From contig ML769525.1 in NCBI GenBank assembly GCA_009733575.1, positions 108,874 through 172,873 on the forward strand: a stretch of 64,000 bases of DNA, given 5' to 3'. The position numbers and the translations under genes were made by a program. This DNA comes from Gymnopus androsaceus JB14 (lineage: Eukaryota > Basidiomycota > Agaricomycetes > Agaricales > Omphalotaceae). This document shows, in pieces, positions 23,283 to 36,917 of this stretch; the first letter of the stretch is position 1; each line of letters opens with the position of its first letter. The notes below the pieces were generated by a model. That model saw only the letters and a program-made list of their open reading frames with translations. It was not told where the DNA came from and did not search any database.

Positions 23283-23887
23283 ATGCCAGTATGTCTTTTG
23301 AATATTTTTACTATTATATCTATCTAATACAAGCTCCAACTAGCGTCAATCTCGCGGTCGTTCCTCTGTTCCTTCTCGTCCTGCTGCTCCAGCTCAGACT
23401 AGGAGCGCACATACCGCTACTGCTCCTGCAGGCCACGCTTCTCCTGACTCATGCACCAACACCAGCTACCCATGCTGCTCCTGCTGCTACTTCCGGCCAA
23501 CCCGGCATGATAGCTCAAATGGCCGCTACTGCTGGCTCCGTTGCCATTGGTTCAACTATTGGACACGGTCTCTCAAGTATGCTCTTTGGTGGCTCGAGCC
23601 AAGCAGCTCCCGTTCCAGAAGCAACTCAGGCTCCCCCTGTTTCTCAGCGCCAGGCTGGTGGTTTAAGCTGTGAAGTTCAGCTAAAGGTGTGTTTTTATGT
23701 TTGTCAAGCAACATCGTTTATTCATTTCGGGACTCGCAGACTTCACCCAATGCCTAGAGAAGGCTGACCTTCCTTCCTGCACTTGGTATCTTGAACAACT
23801 GAAAGCTGTACGTGAACATTACATCTTTCTTCGGATTTGTCTGAATTTTTTTTCGCGTAGTGCCAAGCTGCTGCTGCTCCTTATTAG
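23283..23887 (+). CDS. MIX17/CHCHD2-10-like twin CX9C intermembrane-space protein
   Basis: Small soluble protein of the mitochondrial intermembrane space, imported by the Mia40 disulfide relay. ATG at 23283; exon 1 codes only MP plus one base-pair step before an intron, then RQSRGRSSVPSRPAAPAQ, an Ala/Pro-rich N-terminus, the glycine-rich hydrophobic segment AATAGSVAIGSTIGHGLSS with MLFGGSS, and the CHCH domain. The twin CX9C pairs are complete: C-EVQLKDFTQ-C and C-TWYLEQLKA-C, ending QAAAAPY, TAG at 23885-23887. The frame is not continuous: the Ala/Pro region changes frame near 23447, where one A looks extra (CCTGACTCAT against an expected CCTGCTCAT), and the intron after QLK leaves the frame one base short (AAGGTGTG where AAGG|GTGTG is expected). 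Identity is firm; the breaks suggest sequence errors. Confidence 0.85.
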
Positions 23888-24167
23888 AAATCTAGTCGTC
23901 ACCGGGATTTAGTTGTTAACCTTCGTTTTAGGCACTTGTACATCTCCTTAGACAGTACTCCCATAATATCAAGTGCATTTGACGAAAACCATCGAGTTAG
24001 TCCATGGAAAGTTCTCGAATGACACGGACTGGACCCAACCGGCCTCCTAGTCTCTGTTAGCCGACTTACAAACAGAGTTCCAAAGAGCAATAGACACTTC
24101 AGCGGAAGATCATTGCGGGACGCAGGTCAGCTGATCCACAACATCATTCTCTTCAACATCCTCAAGC

Positions 24168-26763
<2,596 letters not shown>

Positions 26764-27048
26764 AAACATTGTATATTAGCTGGAACTTGATACGTGGATT
26801 ATAACTTATCTGTGTGACTTCAGCTGAGCACTTCCGCCGAGAGAAGTAATTCCAAATCATTGGCGAAACAAGGTTCTCACTTTGGACAACTCAAAAGCGC
26901 ACACAAAAATTTGGATTCCAACATCATCATCATTTCAATATCAAGAATAGTCCGTGCACTGCAGCTACTACTACAAACTATTCAGTACGATGGAAGGAGA
27001 TCGGGAGTCGACAGGTAGAACGACGAGAGCTATACACACCAGACTAGC

Positions 27049-29148
27049 TCAGTCTAGTTCCTCGAGAGGAGCCCAGGGACGACGGTGCTCTCGCTCATGC
27101 TTGAACTCGGGGCGGAATCCATGGTGCGGGCGCTCTTCGAACTCTAACTTGCGGAGAAGACGCTGGATTTCGCGCAAAGTTTCGCGCTCACCGCCACGGA
27201 AAGGCCGTGCTCCTTGCTGTGGAACTTGTGGTGGTGGTGGGGTTTCTAAAGCATTAGTCAGCGATGAAGAATTACGAAGAAGAACGCTACTAACGTGCTC
27301 AAATTCCTCCATATCATGGAAACGGTGACGGGGCCGCTCTTCTTCCTCAATTTCGAAATGGTGACCAGGGAAGGGTCGCTCGTGTTCGAACTTGTGGTGG
27401 AAAGGCCTGTACTCCTCCATCTCATGGAATTTGTCGTGACGGTGAGGTTTCTGGATAAACACGAGTCAGTAACGAAAATAACGATGACAATGAATTTAGT
27501 ACCTCTTCGAACTCGAATTCCTCCATCTCGAAGTGAGGTCGTTCATGCTTGTGTCCGCGGAAAGGCCTATGTTCCTCGAATGCCTCGCCGTGGAACTTGT
27601 GGTGGGGTTTCTACATCGAAAGATTGTCAGTAGCACTATTGATGCTGAGACAGTGAAAAACATACGCCCTCCAATTCCTCAATTTCGAAGTGGGGATGCT
27701 CGTGCTTTTGCCCGTGCTTGTGGTGGTGGGGACCTAACAACATAGTCAGATGCTGGGCTTGCGGAACGTTACCACTTCACTCACCTTTGTGCTCCTTAGG
27801 CTCGCCAATTGAAATCTCAATGACCTCCTCGGCGCGACGGTGCGGCTTGCTTCCAGGTCCTGGATTAAGGTGTTCTAATGGGAATCAAAGTTTAAAAGCT
27901 ACACTTGGACAAAGACAAACTAGAAGACATACCTTCACGAGAGAAGTGTGGTTTCACCCCGGGCGGGGGAGGTCCTGGATGAGGGTGGTCTAATCAAAAT
28001 GCTACACTTGGACAACCGGAAACTAGAATACATACCTTCACGAGGTGGTTTAGCCCCGGACGGAGGAGGTCCTCCGGGTCCTCCAGGTCCTGGATGAGCG
28101 TGATCTAACGGAAATTTGAACAAGCCACACTTTGACAGACGGAAGCTAGAATACATACCTTCACGAGGGAAGTGTGGTTTAGCCCCGGGCGGAGGAGGTC
28201 CTCCAGGTCCTGGATGAGGGTGATCTAATGGGGGGTAATGTTCAATGCTACACTTCGACGAACACAAACCAGAAAACATACCTTCACGACGTTCGTGGTG
28301 CTCTTCATTCCCTTCATGCCCAGGTCCACCGTGACCCTTGGGTCCACCTCCCGGTGGACCTTTCATACCAGGTGGGCCTTCCTTCTTTTCGCCTCCGCCT
28401 CCTATTAAAAGAACGGAGAGTCAGAGAAGCTCAAGAGTGCGGCAATGTAACATCAATCATACACACCCATACCACCCTTGGGTCCACTGGGAGGTGGACC
28501 TTTCATATCAGGTGGGCCATCCTTCTTCTGGCCAAAGCCGCCTGGTGGGCCGTCCTTCTTCTGACCAGAGCCGCCTGGTGGGCCTTCCTTCTTTTCACCA
28601 GAGCCGTCTCCTATTTTAAAAAACGGAGAGTCGGAGAAGCTCATGCTAACACAATATAGAAATTGAACATACCGCCTGGCTGAGGATGTCCGCCCATCCT
28701 GCCGCCTCCTATTTCGAGTCAGAAATATCACACCAATACAGCGAAGAGACTGAACATACCTTTCTTCTCACCACCTGGTCTGCCGTTCTGGTTACCACCT
28801 TCAGGCTTCTCAGGCCGCTTGCCTTCACCTTCACCAGGCTTCTTGTCATCTCCGCCACCCATGCCTCCACCGCCGGGCATCTTGTCATTACCGCCATCCA
28901 TACCTCCACCGCCGTTCTGTGGCTTGTCACCTCCGGGACCTACAAATCGAGATGAGCAACTACGAAACGGGAATAAAAAAGAACGAGCACATACCACCTT
29001 CACGAGCCCAGAAATCGTTCAACTCTCTCCTCATGGCCATCTCACTGTCACGACGACCGAGAGAAGAGGCGCCGTTGAGTGGGACGGCGAGAGCAGAGGC
29101 AGCTCCGACAGTGAGGAGTGCAGCGACAACAGATCGAGAGTGAACCAT
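27049..29148 (-). CDS. Secreted Pro/Gly/His-rich repeat protein built from mini-exons
   Basis: ATG at 29148 starts a signal peptide (MVHSRSVVAALLTVGAASALA). The rest is low complexity and split into at least ten short exons. First come Gly-rich segments (GGGGMDGGNDKMPGG, GGNQNGRPGG), then KKEGPPGG/KKDGPPGG repeats, then four near-repeat exons of the type DHPHPGPGGPPPPGAKPHFPREG. The third part is His/Glu/Phe-rich: KPHHKFHGEAFEEHRPF, KPHRHDKFHEMEEYRPFHH and RPRHRFHDMEEFEH. The C-terminus is more ordered, with LREIQRLLRKLEFEERP, and ends APLEELD with TAG at 27049-27051. Introns after the repeat exons are themselves similar (start GTATGTATTCTAG, contain CAAGTGTAGC), so exon plus intron were copied together at a 103-123 bp period. 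The His clusters could bind metal; this is inference. I know no named homologue. Confidence 0.75.
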
Positions 29149-29236
29149 CGTGAATCAGAATGTAGTAGAATGAATAAGAAAAGTAGGATGTATGTGGGAG
29201 ACCAGCTCTGAGGATTCGAGAGAGAGGTCCATTCAT

Positions 29237-29244
29237 CTTTTATA
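29237..29244 (-). promoter_or_regulatory. TATA box of the mini-exon secreted protein gene
   Basis: TATAAAAG on the minus strand, about 90 bp upstream of the ATG at 29148; a good match to the eukaryotic consensus. Confidence 0.55.
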
Positions 29245-29833
29245 CCCTGCTATCGGGCCATCGAGAGATGAGATTAGGCCGAAAATTTGAGATTTGACTC
29301 CCGCTGCTGCGACCTTTGATGCAATCCTTCCTGATATATCTTCCGAGATTCGGTACAAGGAATTCTAAATTCGGATCAGAAGAAGATACAACGCCAGGAT
29401 TCCTGCATTTCAGCGGCGGTCAAGCGAGAGGTATCATTGCGATTTTATCCGTACGTCCCCAAATACAAAGGAGTGACTACTGCGATATCGAGTGTGTACA
29501 TTTTGGAGTTTGGTTTGAAAAATTTCTATTTCCGGTTCTCCAAACTTCCACCTATTGCAAACTTGGCTCCAGGAACGAGAGCGTCGTCGCGGCATGCCTG
29601 CGGAGACCGGTGCTGCAACTTGATCGCACGGCCGACGAAATGCTGCGGGTCCGCGAGGCGGCGCGTCCAGAGAGTACTTACCAGATTACCCATTCATCCT
29701 TCACTTAGAAATGAAGGACTTTGAAGCTTCGAGTTTGCCTTACGCTGACTTGAGCAGAGAAAGAAGTAAAGCTTGTAATTACGAGTAGAGACCAGCATCG
29801 AAGTTTGAATCAAAGAGCAAAGTTACAGTCACC
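29245..29833. other. Divergent intergenic region, no gene seen
   Basis: Space between the secreted repeat protein (minus) and the OB-fold-like gene (plus). Overlapping open frames at 29316-29724 have no motif. A short CpG-rich stretch lies at about 29580-29670. Confidence 0.45.
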
Positions 29834-30942
29834 GTGACGTCACGCGACCTGATTCTTCCCATGTACCGCGTTTTTCTGGGAGCACCGTGTTCGACAGCTC
29901 TTTCTCAGCCTTCTCAAGATTACACTTGGACCACAGTATCTTCTTCTAGTAACAAACCAAAGCCATCCGCTTCATCTTCATTTCTACTGCCACCGCCAGC
30001 GACTCTAGAAGCCGCAAGTCGTCGGATCTCATTAATATACCAGAATGCTATATTTCAGGATGAGGAGCAGGATGAAGAAGAATACTTAAGGAAATCCCAG
30101 GAAGAAGAAGCAGAAGAGGAAGAAGAAGGTGCGCTTTGTTCAACATTGAAAGGATATTATTGACAAACTCCAGTCGACTCAACTTTGATTACTTGGCCTC
30201 CTACACCGGTTGGAGGAGAAATCTCTCGAGTAGGAACAGATCATCGATCTTCATTTCTAAATACTACATCCCAATTCGGGACTCAAGAAGAATCCCAAGA
30301 ATCCCAGTCACTCAACTACTCGGATTCTTCTTCCATCGCTCGATTCCCAACGTTTCACTTTGACCTACACTCTCTGACCTCTCTTGCTGCTATACGCAAG
30401 TCGGAAAAATCTACTTCTACGGAGTTTGGTAACGGTAATAACAAGGTTAATGTCCTTCTTGCCGTTCTCGAAGTCGAGGGCCCGGATATGATTAGGACCA
30501 AGAAGGGTCCAGACGCAGGAAAGGAGATTTCTCTGCTCAAGATGATCCTTGGTGATGACGATGGAAGTGTATGCAAACTCACTGCATGGAGAGAGACGGC
30601 TGACATCTGGGGAGGTTCTGGTTCGAAAGATATACGAGTTAAACGCGGAGACGCTGTTTTTATACAAAGTACGTCTGGAACGGAATCCTTGGTACAACCA
30701 TGGGTTTTCTTACCAAGTTCCCTAGATGTAACCGCTACTCACGATCCTTCAACATCACCCACCCTCACCGCTTCCCCAAATCTCAAATCCAACTTGAAAT
30801 CTGCTATCGCATCATGCCTTATTCGCATGAGGATATGCGTTTGAGACCGGATTTGCGTCTTGGAGGTAGCGATGCCAGTGTACGCAAGGTAGCTTCTGTT
30901 GTTAGATGGTTTGAGAAGATGGCGGGTCTTTCTGCTGGATAG
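29834..30942 (+). CDS. OB-fold-like nucleic-acid-binding protein, frame break near 30790
   Basis: Probable single-stranded nucleic-acid-binding protein, judged from an OB-fold-like central region; family not named with certainty. Start at 29834, or at the later Met of MYRVFLGAPCS (29861). An acidic run (DEEQDEEEYLRK, then EEEAEEEEE) ends exon 1; a 44-nt intron to about 30172 joins VDSTLITWPPTPVGGEISRV. The fold region reads VNVLLAVLEVEGPDMIRTK, GKEISLLKMILGDDDGSVCKLTAW and VKRGDAVFI, the usual beta-strand rhythm of OB domains. Near 30788-30790 the frame must move by one base: LEICYRIMPYSHEDMRLRPDLRLG and the end VVRWFEKMAGLSAG lie in another frame, stop at 30940-30942. One missing C in a CC run would explain it. 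A shieldin- or RPA-like role is speculation. Confidence 0.6.
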
Positions 30943-31353
30943 AAATGGTTAGAAGTAAAGTATTCATTCTTCTGGCTATCCATCCATTCATTGCTTTCAG
31001 TGTTTGGTGCTTCACAGAATGTACACTTTAGGGTAATACGTCGATTCTCCTTTCGGGAGATGAGCAATGCATCGCCATCACATGGTTAGCCTATGAGATC
31101 GTCGCGCATTAACAACGTATCAACTTCGATAATACGACTCGTAATTGACTAAGAACAGTTTTCGACCACATAAACAAGGGCCGAACGTAAATGAACATTC
31201 CCAGGAGGGAGCACGTTGGTTCTCTTCTTCCTTCTACGCGAAGCTATCAACTTAATCTACACAGACAGTGTATTAATAGTGTATTAACTTGAAGACGAGC
31301 CTGTGCTAGGCGTCGACGGCTTTTTTAAGGATAAGTATTGTTGCCGACGACGT
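30943..31353. other. Convergent intergenic region
   Basis: Space between the 3' ends of the OB-fold-like gene and the first acyltransferase. A short repeat TATTAATAGTGTATTAA lies near 31271-31286. No gene seen. Confidence 0.45.
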
Positions 31354-32901
31354 TCAACTGTTGCTTTCGCTATCCAACAACAGAGGCATCGTCATCATAA
31401 ACCAACCCAGAACCCATAGATATCCAATGGCGCGAAAGGCTAGGATTCGGATTCTGGATCTACCTGATAGCAATTGTTCCGCTGCACTATATCCGCCACT
31501 CGCACTGGCCCAAACTCTCATCACTACCTCCTCCAGCGTAATTGCCACAGACTGTAACGTGAAGAACAGCAATGATCGTCCGAGTCTCTTCTTACTATAC
31601 TGAGTCTGGTTTTGATTTTGGCTCGAGTTGGAAATGGATTGGTCGAAGCGATAGTCACCGAAAGAATGAACGATCCCAGAAACGAGGAATGCAGTGTATA
31701 GCTGGATAAGTGCAGCTGGTATTGATCGCGATTGGGAGGGTATCCCGAGAGCTTTTGAGATGATCTTCCTGGGGAGACGCATAGCTACGGACATCCATTA
31801 TTGAGAGCAATTGACAGAAAATTACCATTTAGGACTTACCCGTCTAATCATCTGGTGCCAGGTTCTCCTAGTAGCAACGTTCAGAGTCACGTTTCGTCTA
31901 ATAGAACACTGGTGAGTAACTGCGAAAAAACTCACCCCCAAAAGTTCCTCACAGACCACGCTTCCCCCCAGCTCCCAAAAAGTGGAGGCCAGTCTTCCGG
32001 TGCCGATAATCTCAACAAGACGGCACCCAGGATGGCCAGTGTATAATACATCTGGCTTAAACGGCAGTAGTCCTCTAGAGCAGATGCAATGGTAGCTGTT
32101 GCTCTTCGTGCCAAGGCTAGGGACAATGAATGCCAGTGGATTCCTCCGAGTCCTTGACCAGCTACTGGAATAACTCTGTTGAAGAAATCTGAAAAGCTGC
32201 TAGACAGACCGTTGAATGTCCCAAAAATTGTCGCTGTCGCAGACACAGTCTGCGCCGAGTCCATGTCGATGGATATACCAGTATTTTTCTGAACCAGTAA
32301 AAGCAGATTCGGAATAGGAGTAGTAATCCATCATGTATCCTTTCATATACTGAACTGCATTTGCGAGGAGGAAGAATCCTAGGATTCGAGTAAATGCGAA
32401 GAAAGTGAACGTTAGGCGGTTTTTGTGGTGTTGGATGGTAATATGCGGAACCTATAACGAATTCATTCCGAGTCGGCACACCCACATACCAGGGAAGGAT
32501 GATAGACAAATCTAGAACCCAATTGCTTACCTGAAAGTTCCACCCTATCCCGCGTATCGAAAAATTTGCACAAAGCACCCAATAAACTCTCCTCCAATAC
32601 GGTCTTTGCTCCACCGGACTCGAATTTGCAACATCCTCCGTATTGATATCCGTCCTATGTCGATACTCCTTCACAGGATCAACTAGCAACACAAAGTGCA
32701 ACGCATTGAACAACGATCCACCGACTGCAGTTCCCAGTAATCCATCAATATGGGGATCTCCCGAGCTTAACTGTTTACTGAGAAATAGAAGCGGGAATAT
32801 AGATATGCAGGCTATCGAGGCGAAAAAGAGGTAGTTGGTCCATTCGGGTTTGAATGGGCTGCGCGCGCGAGAAAAAGGGGTAGGAGGAGTTGAGGGATCA
32901 T
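31354..32901 (-). CDS. Wax-synthase-like MBOAT acyltransferase 1 (possibly damaged)
   Basis: Integral-membrane O-acyltransferase of the wax-synthase-domain (MBOAT_2) type; fungal members acylate alcohols, including terpenoid hydroxyls. N-terminal part: MIPQLLLPLFLARA at 32901, then in another frame PFKPEWTNYLFFASIACIS; a run of GC dinucleotides (32865-32875) lies at the break. Then GGSLFNALHFVLLVDPVKEYRHRTD, RRVYWVLCANFSIRGIGWNFQ, EDWPPLFGSWGEAWSVRNFWG, WHQMIRR and PAALIQLYTAFLVSGIVHSFGD, whose His is the presumed catalytic residue. The C-terminus stops early (MPLLLDSESNS) compared with the next copies, losing about 20 residues and an insert of Asn/Gln-rich sequence (NSSQNQNQTQ) lies before the last helices. 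It may be a degenerating copy. It is the first of three adjacent minus-strand paralogues. Confidence 0.75.
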
Positions 32902-33270
32902 GATGAAGGTGAGATAGAATAATGCTGGATGGAATGTCGAATCGTTATGGTCGCCATTGCATCAAATTAAGGTTATGTTTTTGAGCTATCCTGGGACAGC
33001 AGCCGATGCAAGAGGCGCGTGAAAGTAAAAGAGAAAGAGGATATGGCAAGGATCCGGTAACGACGTCAATACATTGACACTGACAACGAGCAATGAATTC
33101 GATGGTCTATATAATGCAAGGTGCACGGTTTGAAATACATTGACATGAGCAATCGACAGATGCGGACAAACGGAAGTAATTGAGCAGTAGCCATCTGTAA
33201 ATTGAATCACAATGAGCGTGTGCACTGTGCGCGCGCTAGAGCAGAAAGTACATACATCTGTTCTCCCTTC

Positions 33271-34605
33271 TCACGGAGGATAGAAAAACGCAATAGCAGT
33301 GGCTATCGGAGAATTCGGTATCATCATCGCTTCACCGTCAGATACAAATCCAAGACTTCTAGCTGGATCAATAAGCAATGGCGCTGACACCAAAAGCCAT
33401 ATCGCAACCCAAATGTACCCTAGTGTTCTCGCAGCAACAACTGGACAGTTGATAATTGCGCATAAAAAACTTGAACGTTTCCTCGAGCGTGATACCAACG
33501 CTTGTGCCATGAAGAACGGGATAGATATTCCAAGATGTTCCCGTCCTAACATGTAATCACCGAAAGAGTGGACTACCCCGGAAACAAGAAAAGCAATATG
33601 TAGCTGAATAAACGCTGCTGGTACTGATTTTTGAGGGACTCTGAGTATCTGGGTAAGTTTTTTCCCAAATGCTACGCAAAACTAAGAGTAAAAAAAGATG
33701 AGGATCCAACCTGGCCGAGGAAAGAAGACACCGAGCAGCTTACTCGTCTCATTGTTTGATGCCATATTCTCCTATATCAGGCTGTAAGTCTCGACATGCA
33801 CAGATCAATCCAGAGACTCACCCCCAAAAGTTCCTCACGCTATACCCATGGACAAAATCTCCAAAAGGAGGAGGCCAGTCCTCCGGTAAAGAATACCCAG
33901 TGGATACGCTTAGAAAGGCTGCAAGATAGTACTGCCAAGCAACACCAGCGTATATTCCAAGAAACCAAGTAGCGACGCACACCATCTGTTGATGATATTC
34001 GAGTGAACGAATAGACTCATCCGGTGGAAGGTTTCGAAGAAATGGTGTTGTTAGGACTGTTGTTTGAGCGAGGTCGACGAGGAAAAACAACAACACTATC
34101 TGCTTTAGCGCGAAAAAAGAGAATTCGACGCGACTTTTACGATGGGTGAGGGGTACATGTTTAATCTACCGTCTAAAGTTTTAGAATTCGTATAAAAGAA
34201 TACTTGGGGGATTGTACTTGCCTGATAATTCCACCCGATACCGCGGGTAGAATGAACGACAGACCACGACCAATACACCCGTTCCCACCAAGAAAGTATA
34301 TTCGGTCCTAGCTCAGGATTATCACTTTTGTGGCGATATTGCTTTATTGGGTCAACCAGAAACAGCAAATGGAATGCATTGAATGCAAAACCTGCAAGCG
34401 TTGATCCCATAGAATAGTCCATCCATATGTACCCTGTTTTGAGATGAAGAGCATAGATATTCAGGCTGAGAAGGCCTGCGAAAAAGATATAATGGACCCA
34501 TCGAGGGAAACGAGAGGCAAGGAAGACGGCCAGTAGAATATTTGGCAGAGCTATGTATTGAAGGTGAAATAGGAGTCTGTGTCGTTCTGCAGAAGCTCTG
34601 TCCAT
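33271..34605 (-). CDS. Wax-synthase-like MBOAT acyltransferase 2
   Basis: Same family and exon plan as its neighbours. ATG at 34605: MDRASAERHRLLFHLQYIAL, then hydrophobic helices (NILLAVFLASRFPRWVHYIF), MDYSMGSTLAGFAFNAFHLL, FLVDPIKQYRHKSDNPE, RVYWSWSVVHSTRGIGWNYQ, then a middle exon 33818-34096 with EDWPPPFGDFVHGYSVRNFW, a small exon RIWHQTMRR, and a last part with AFLVSGVVHSFGDY containing the presumed catalytic His. The C-terminus APLLIDPARSLGF continues to FFYPP and TAG or equivalent at 33271-33273. No break was noticed. Substrate unknown; multiple membrane segments place it in the ER or a similar membrane. Confidence 0.85.
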
Positions 34606-34826
34606 GACTAGAAGCAGGACCTGGGTTGGGCGTAGGAATCAAGTAGTATTTCATGCTAAAAGAGTTAACAGGTAAAAAGGTCAAAGGAGCCGATTAGAGT
34701 ACCGAACAAAAGCGTGGCGAGTGGCGTTACGTCGGGATCGTGGCGCGGGAATATCCCCGCTCTCACTTCTCACTTCGGCTGGAAAGGAGCAACGTTATAT
34801 TCCACAATTATCGATTAAAGTATCTG

Positions 34827-36244
34827 TCAATAAGGATACAAAATTTGAGCAACAAGCTGTACAGGAGAATATGGGAATATCCGGTCTCTATTAAACCCAG
34901 CTCGAATCGCAGGATCAATTAAAAACGGTCCTGTTACTGTAAACCAGAATACCACCCAAAAATACCCAACAATGGACCCAGTCCTGACACGAATCGGATC
35001 TGGAACGTATTGTCGCAGAAAAAACTTGACGATCTCTTCGAACGTGATAGCCAGTGGCTGTATGCCAAAGAACACAAGCGACGCGCCAACGTATTCTCGA
35101 CCAAGCATTAAATCACCCAGAGAGTGCATAATGCCGGATATGAAGAAAGCGAGATATAGCTGAATGAGCGCTGCTGGGACGGATTTGGGTGCTATTCCGA
35201 GCATTTGGTTTAGTTTTCTTCCTGGAGATACGCAGAACTGAACACGTCGTAAGAGGGAGGCGAAATGAAATGACAGGGGTTTAATCAGCAATGAGTCTAA
35301 TGAACGAACAAAGAAAAACTTACCCGTCTGACAAGCTGGTGCCATGTTCTCCTGCACGGTGTAAAGGATGAGTGAGTTTTGTGTGTACTTGAGAGCAAAG
35401 AGAAAATCGACGAGCTTACCCCCAGAAATTCCTCACACTATACGCATCCGTCAGATTCCCAAAGAAAGGTGGCCAATCCTGCTCTTCGGAGAATCCAAGA
35501 ACACCCACAAAAACCAAAACGCAGGCAAAATAGGAGGCATTGATACCAGCGTAGGCACCGATGAACCAAGTAGCCGTGTAAAACACCCTCTGGGGGTATG
35601 GAATTGACCGAATTGAATAGAGCTCTGAATCCAAGTTGTGCAGAGACGGCGGGTCCTGAAGAATCATCTGTGCAAGGTCGAGGAGGAATACGTAGAATAA
35701 CACCTGTCGAAGGGCATAGAGAGAGAATCTAGTGCGACCTTTAGATTTGTGTTGAGCTGAAGGAATATGAGGCATCTAATGCATTGTCTTCAGACGAGAG
35801 AATACGGGAAAGAATCAGCACTTTACTTGCCTGATAATTCCACCCTATACCACGCTGAGACACCGTTGCGCACCAAGCCCAATATACTCTTCTCGCCCAC
35901 GAAAGTCCCCCCGGTTCCATCCTAGGATCATCCTTTCGATGTCTATACACCTTCCATGGATCAACCAGCACAAGCATATGCAACGCATTAAACAGACACG
36001 ATCCCAATGTCGACCCCATCATAAAATCAGACCATGCGTACCCCGTTCGCAGCTTATCACTCGACATGAATGCAAAAGTGCTAAGGCAGATATAGCACGC
36101 GAGGAAAACATAATGTGTCCATCGAGGGAGACGGGAGGCTAGAATGAGAGCTAGGAAGATGTTAGGAAGGATGGTGTATTTGAACAAAAAGAATAGGCGG
36201 TGGATTTCGACTGTAAGTCTTGAGCTTGGATCGTCCACGGCCAT
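34827..36244 (-). CDS. Wax-synthase-like MBOAT acyltransferase 3
   Basis: ATG at 36244: MAVDDPSSRLTVEIHRLFF, then ILPNIFLALILASRLPRWTH, GYAWSDFMMGSTLGSCLFNA, VLVDPWKVYRHRKDDPR, RRVYWAWCATVSQRGIGWNY, after an intron EEQDWPPFFGNLTDAYSVRN, then WHQLVRR and PAALIQLYLAFFISGIMHSL with the His of the MBOAT active site, and a C-terminus GPFLIDPAIRAGF ending ILYPY at 34827. The frame is sound throughout. It is closest in layout to copy 2 (shared PRW-H-YxF and RGIGWNY blocks), consistent with tandem duplication. About 220 bp separate it from copy 2. Confidence 0.85.
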
Positions 36245-36289
36245 AGCGCAACGCGTCGTGGAGTGTAGTATGAATAGCTATCCTGTCTC

Positions 36290-36525
36290 GCAAAGGGTCT
36301 TTCAAAAACAAGCTTCTTCTAGAATCCATCAATGGAAATCGGAGTTTGTGCTAGACAAAGAAAAAAGAGATGCGAACAAGCAGGAGATTAAATGTCCATC
36401 AAACTAGCGGCAATACCGCTCGCGAAAAGTACGCGATCAAGCGAAAGGGGCGATCTCCATCAGACCAGTTCCTGAACAAATCTGGCCAATTTTCTTGAGA
36501 CGAATAGCCGAAAGTGGTAGACAAA
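36290..36525 (-). pseudogene. Relic of a wax-synthase-like gene or its flank
   Basis: 36465-36522 reads AATCTGGCCA...TTCTTGAGACGAATAGCC, closely matching 40780-40815 inside acyltransferase 4, where it encodes part of SSQEDWPDFFGSW. At 36310-36345 the block CTTCTAGAATCCATCAATGG is repeated at 39998-40018, just past the stop of acyltransferase 4. So pieces of a fourth-copy-like gene and its 3' flank lie on this side too, in scrambled spacing. No open frame remains. Confidence 0.5.
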
Positions 36526-36917
36526 TAAGAGACTAAGAGTGAAACTAAGCGCCGTGGCTGTCAATGACTCACAATGCACATGTTATGTAGATACCTCTCT
36601 GCTAACGAGCAACTTTTAAGTTCGTAGGGTCCTCTCAAATCTTTCACATACTAACAGGATCCAAAGCTTCCGGTCCTCAAAAAGCAAACTCTCATCAATC
36701 TCGGTGACCTCGTACAGTCAGCCTATACAGTCCGATGGGTACAGTCAAGGTACAGTCGCGTTCCGGGCACCCGGCCTGGCCTTGCCTGATGGTTGATGCT
36801 ATACACGATATATAACAAGAGCACGATCCGGATATTATTTCTGCTCACCCACTCAAACTTACGCTCTTTGCTTGGTTCTTTGCCCTCGATCATTATAATT
36901 GCTACGCAGCCTGTATA

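Noticed and set aside
27861..28290. CRISPR-like array from regularly spaced repeats
   Set aside because: Repeats are exon-intron units of a eukaryotic gene with splice sites and a continuous reading frame.
29316..29724. Plus-strand coding region between the secreted repeat protein and the OB-fold-like gene
   Set aside because: Two frames overlap, neither shows a motif, and it coincides with the expected divergent promoter space.
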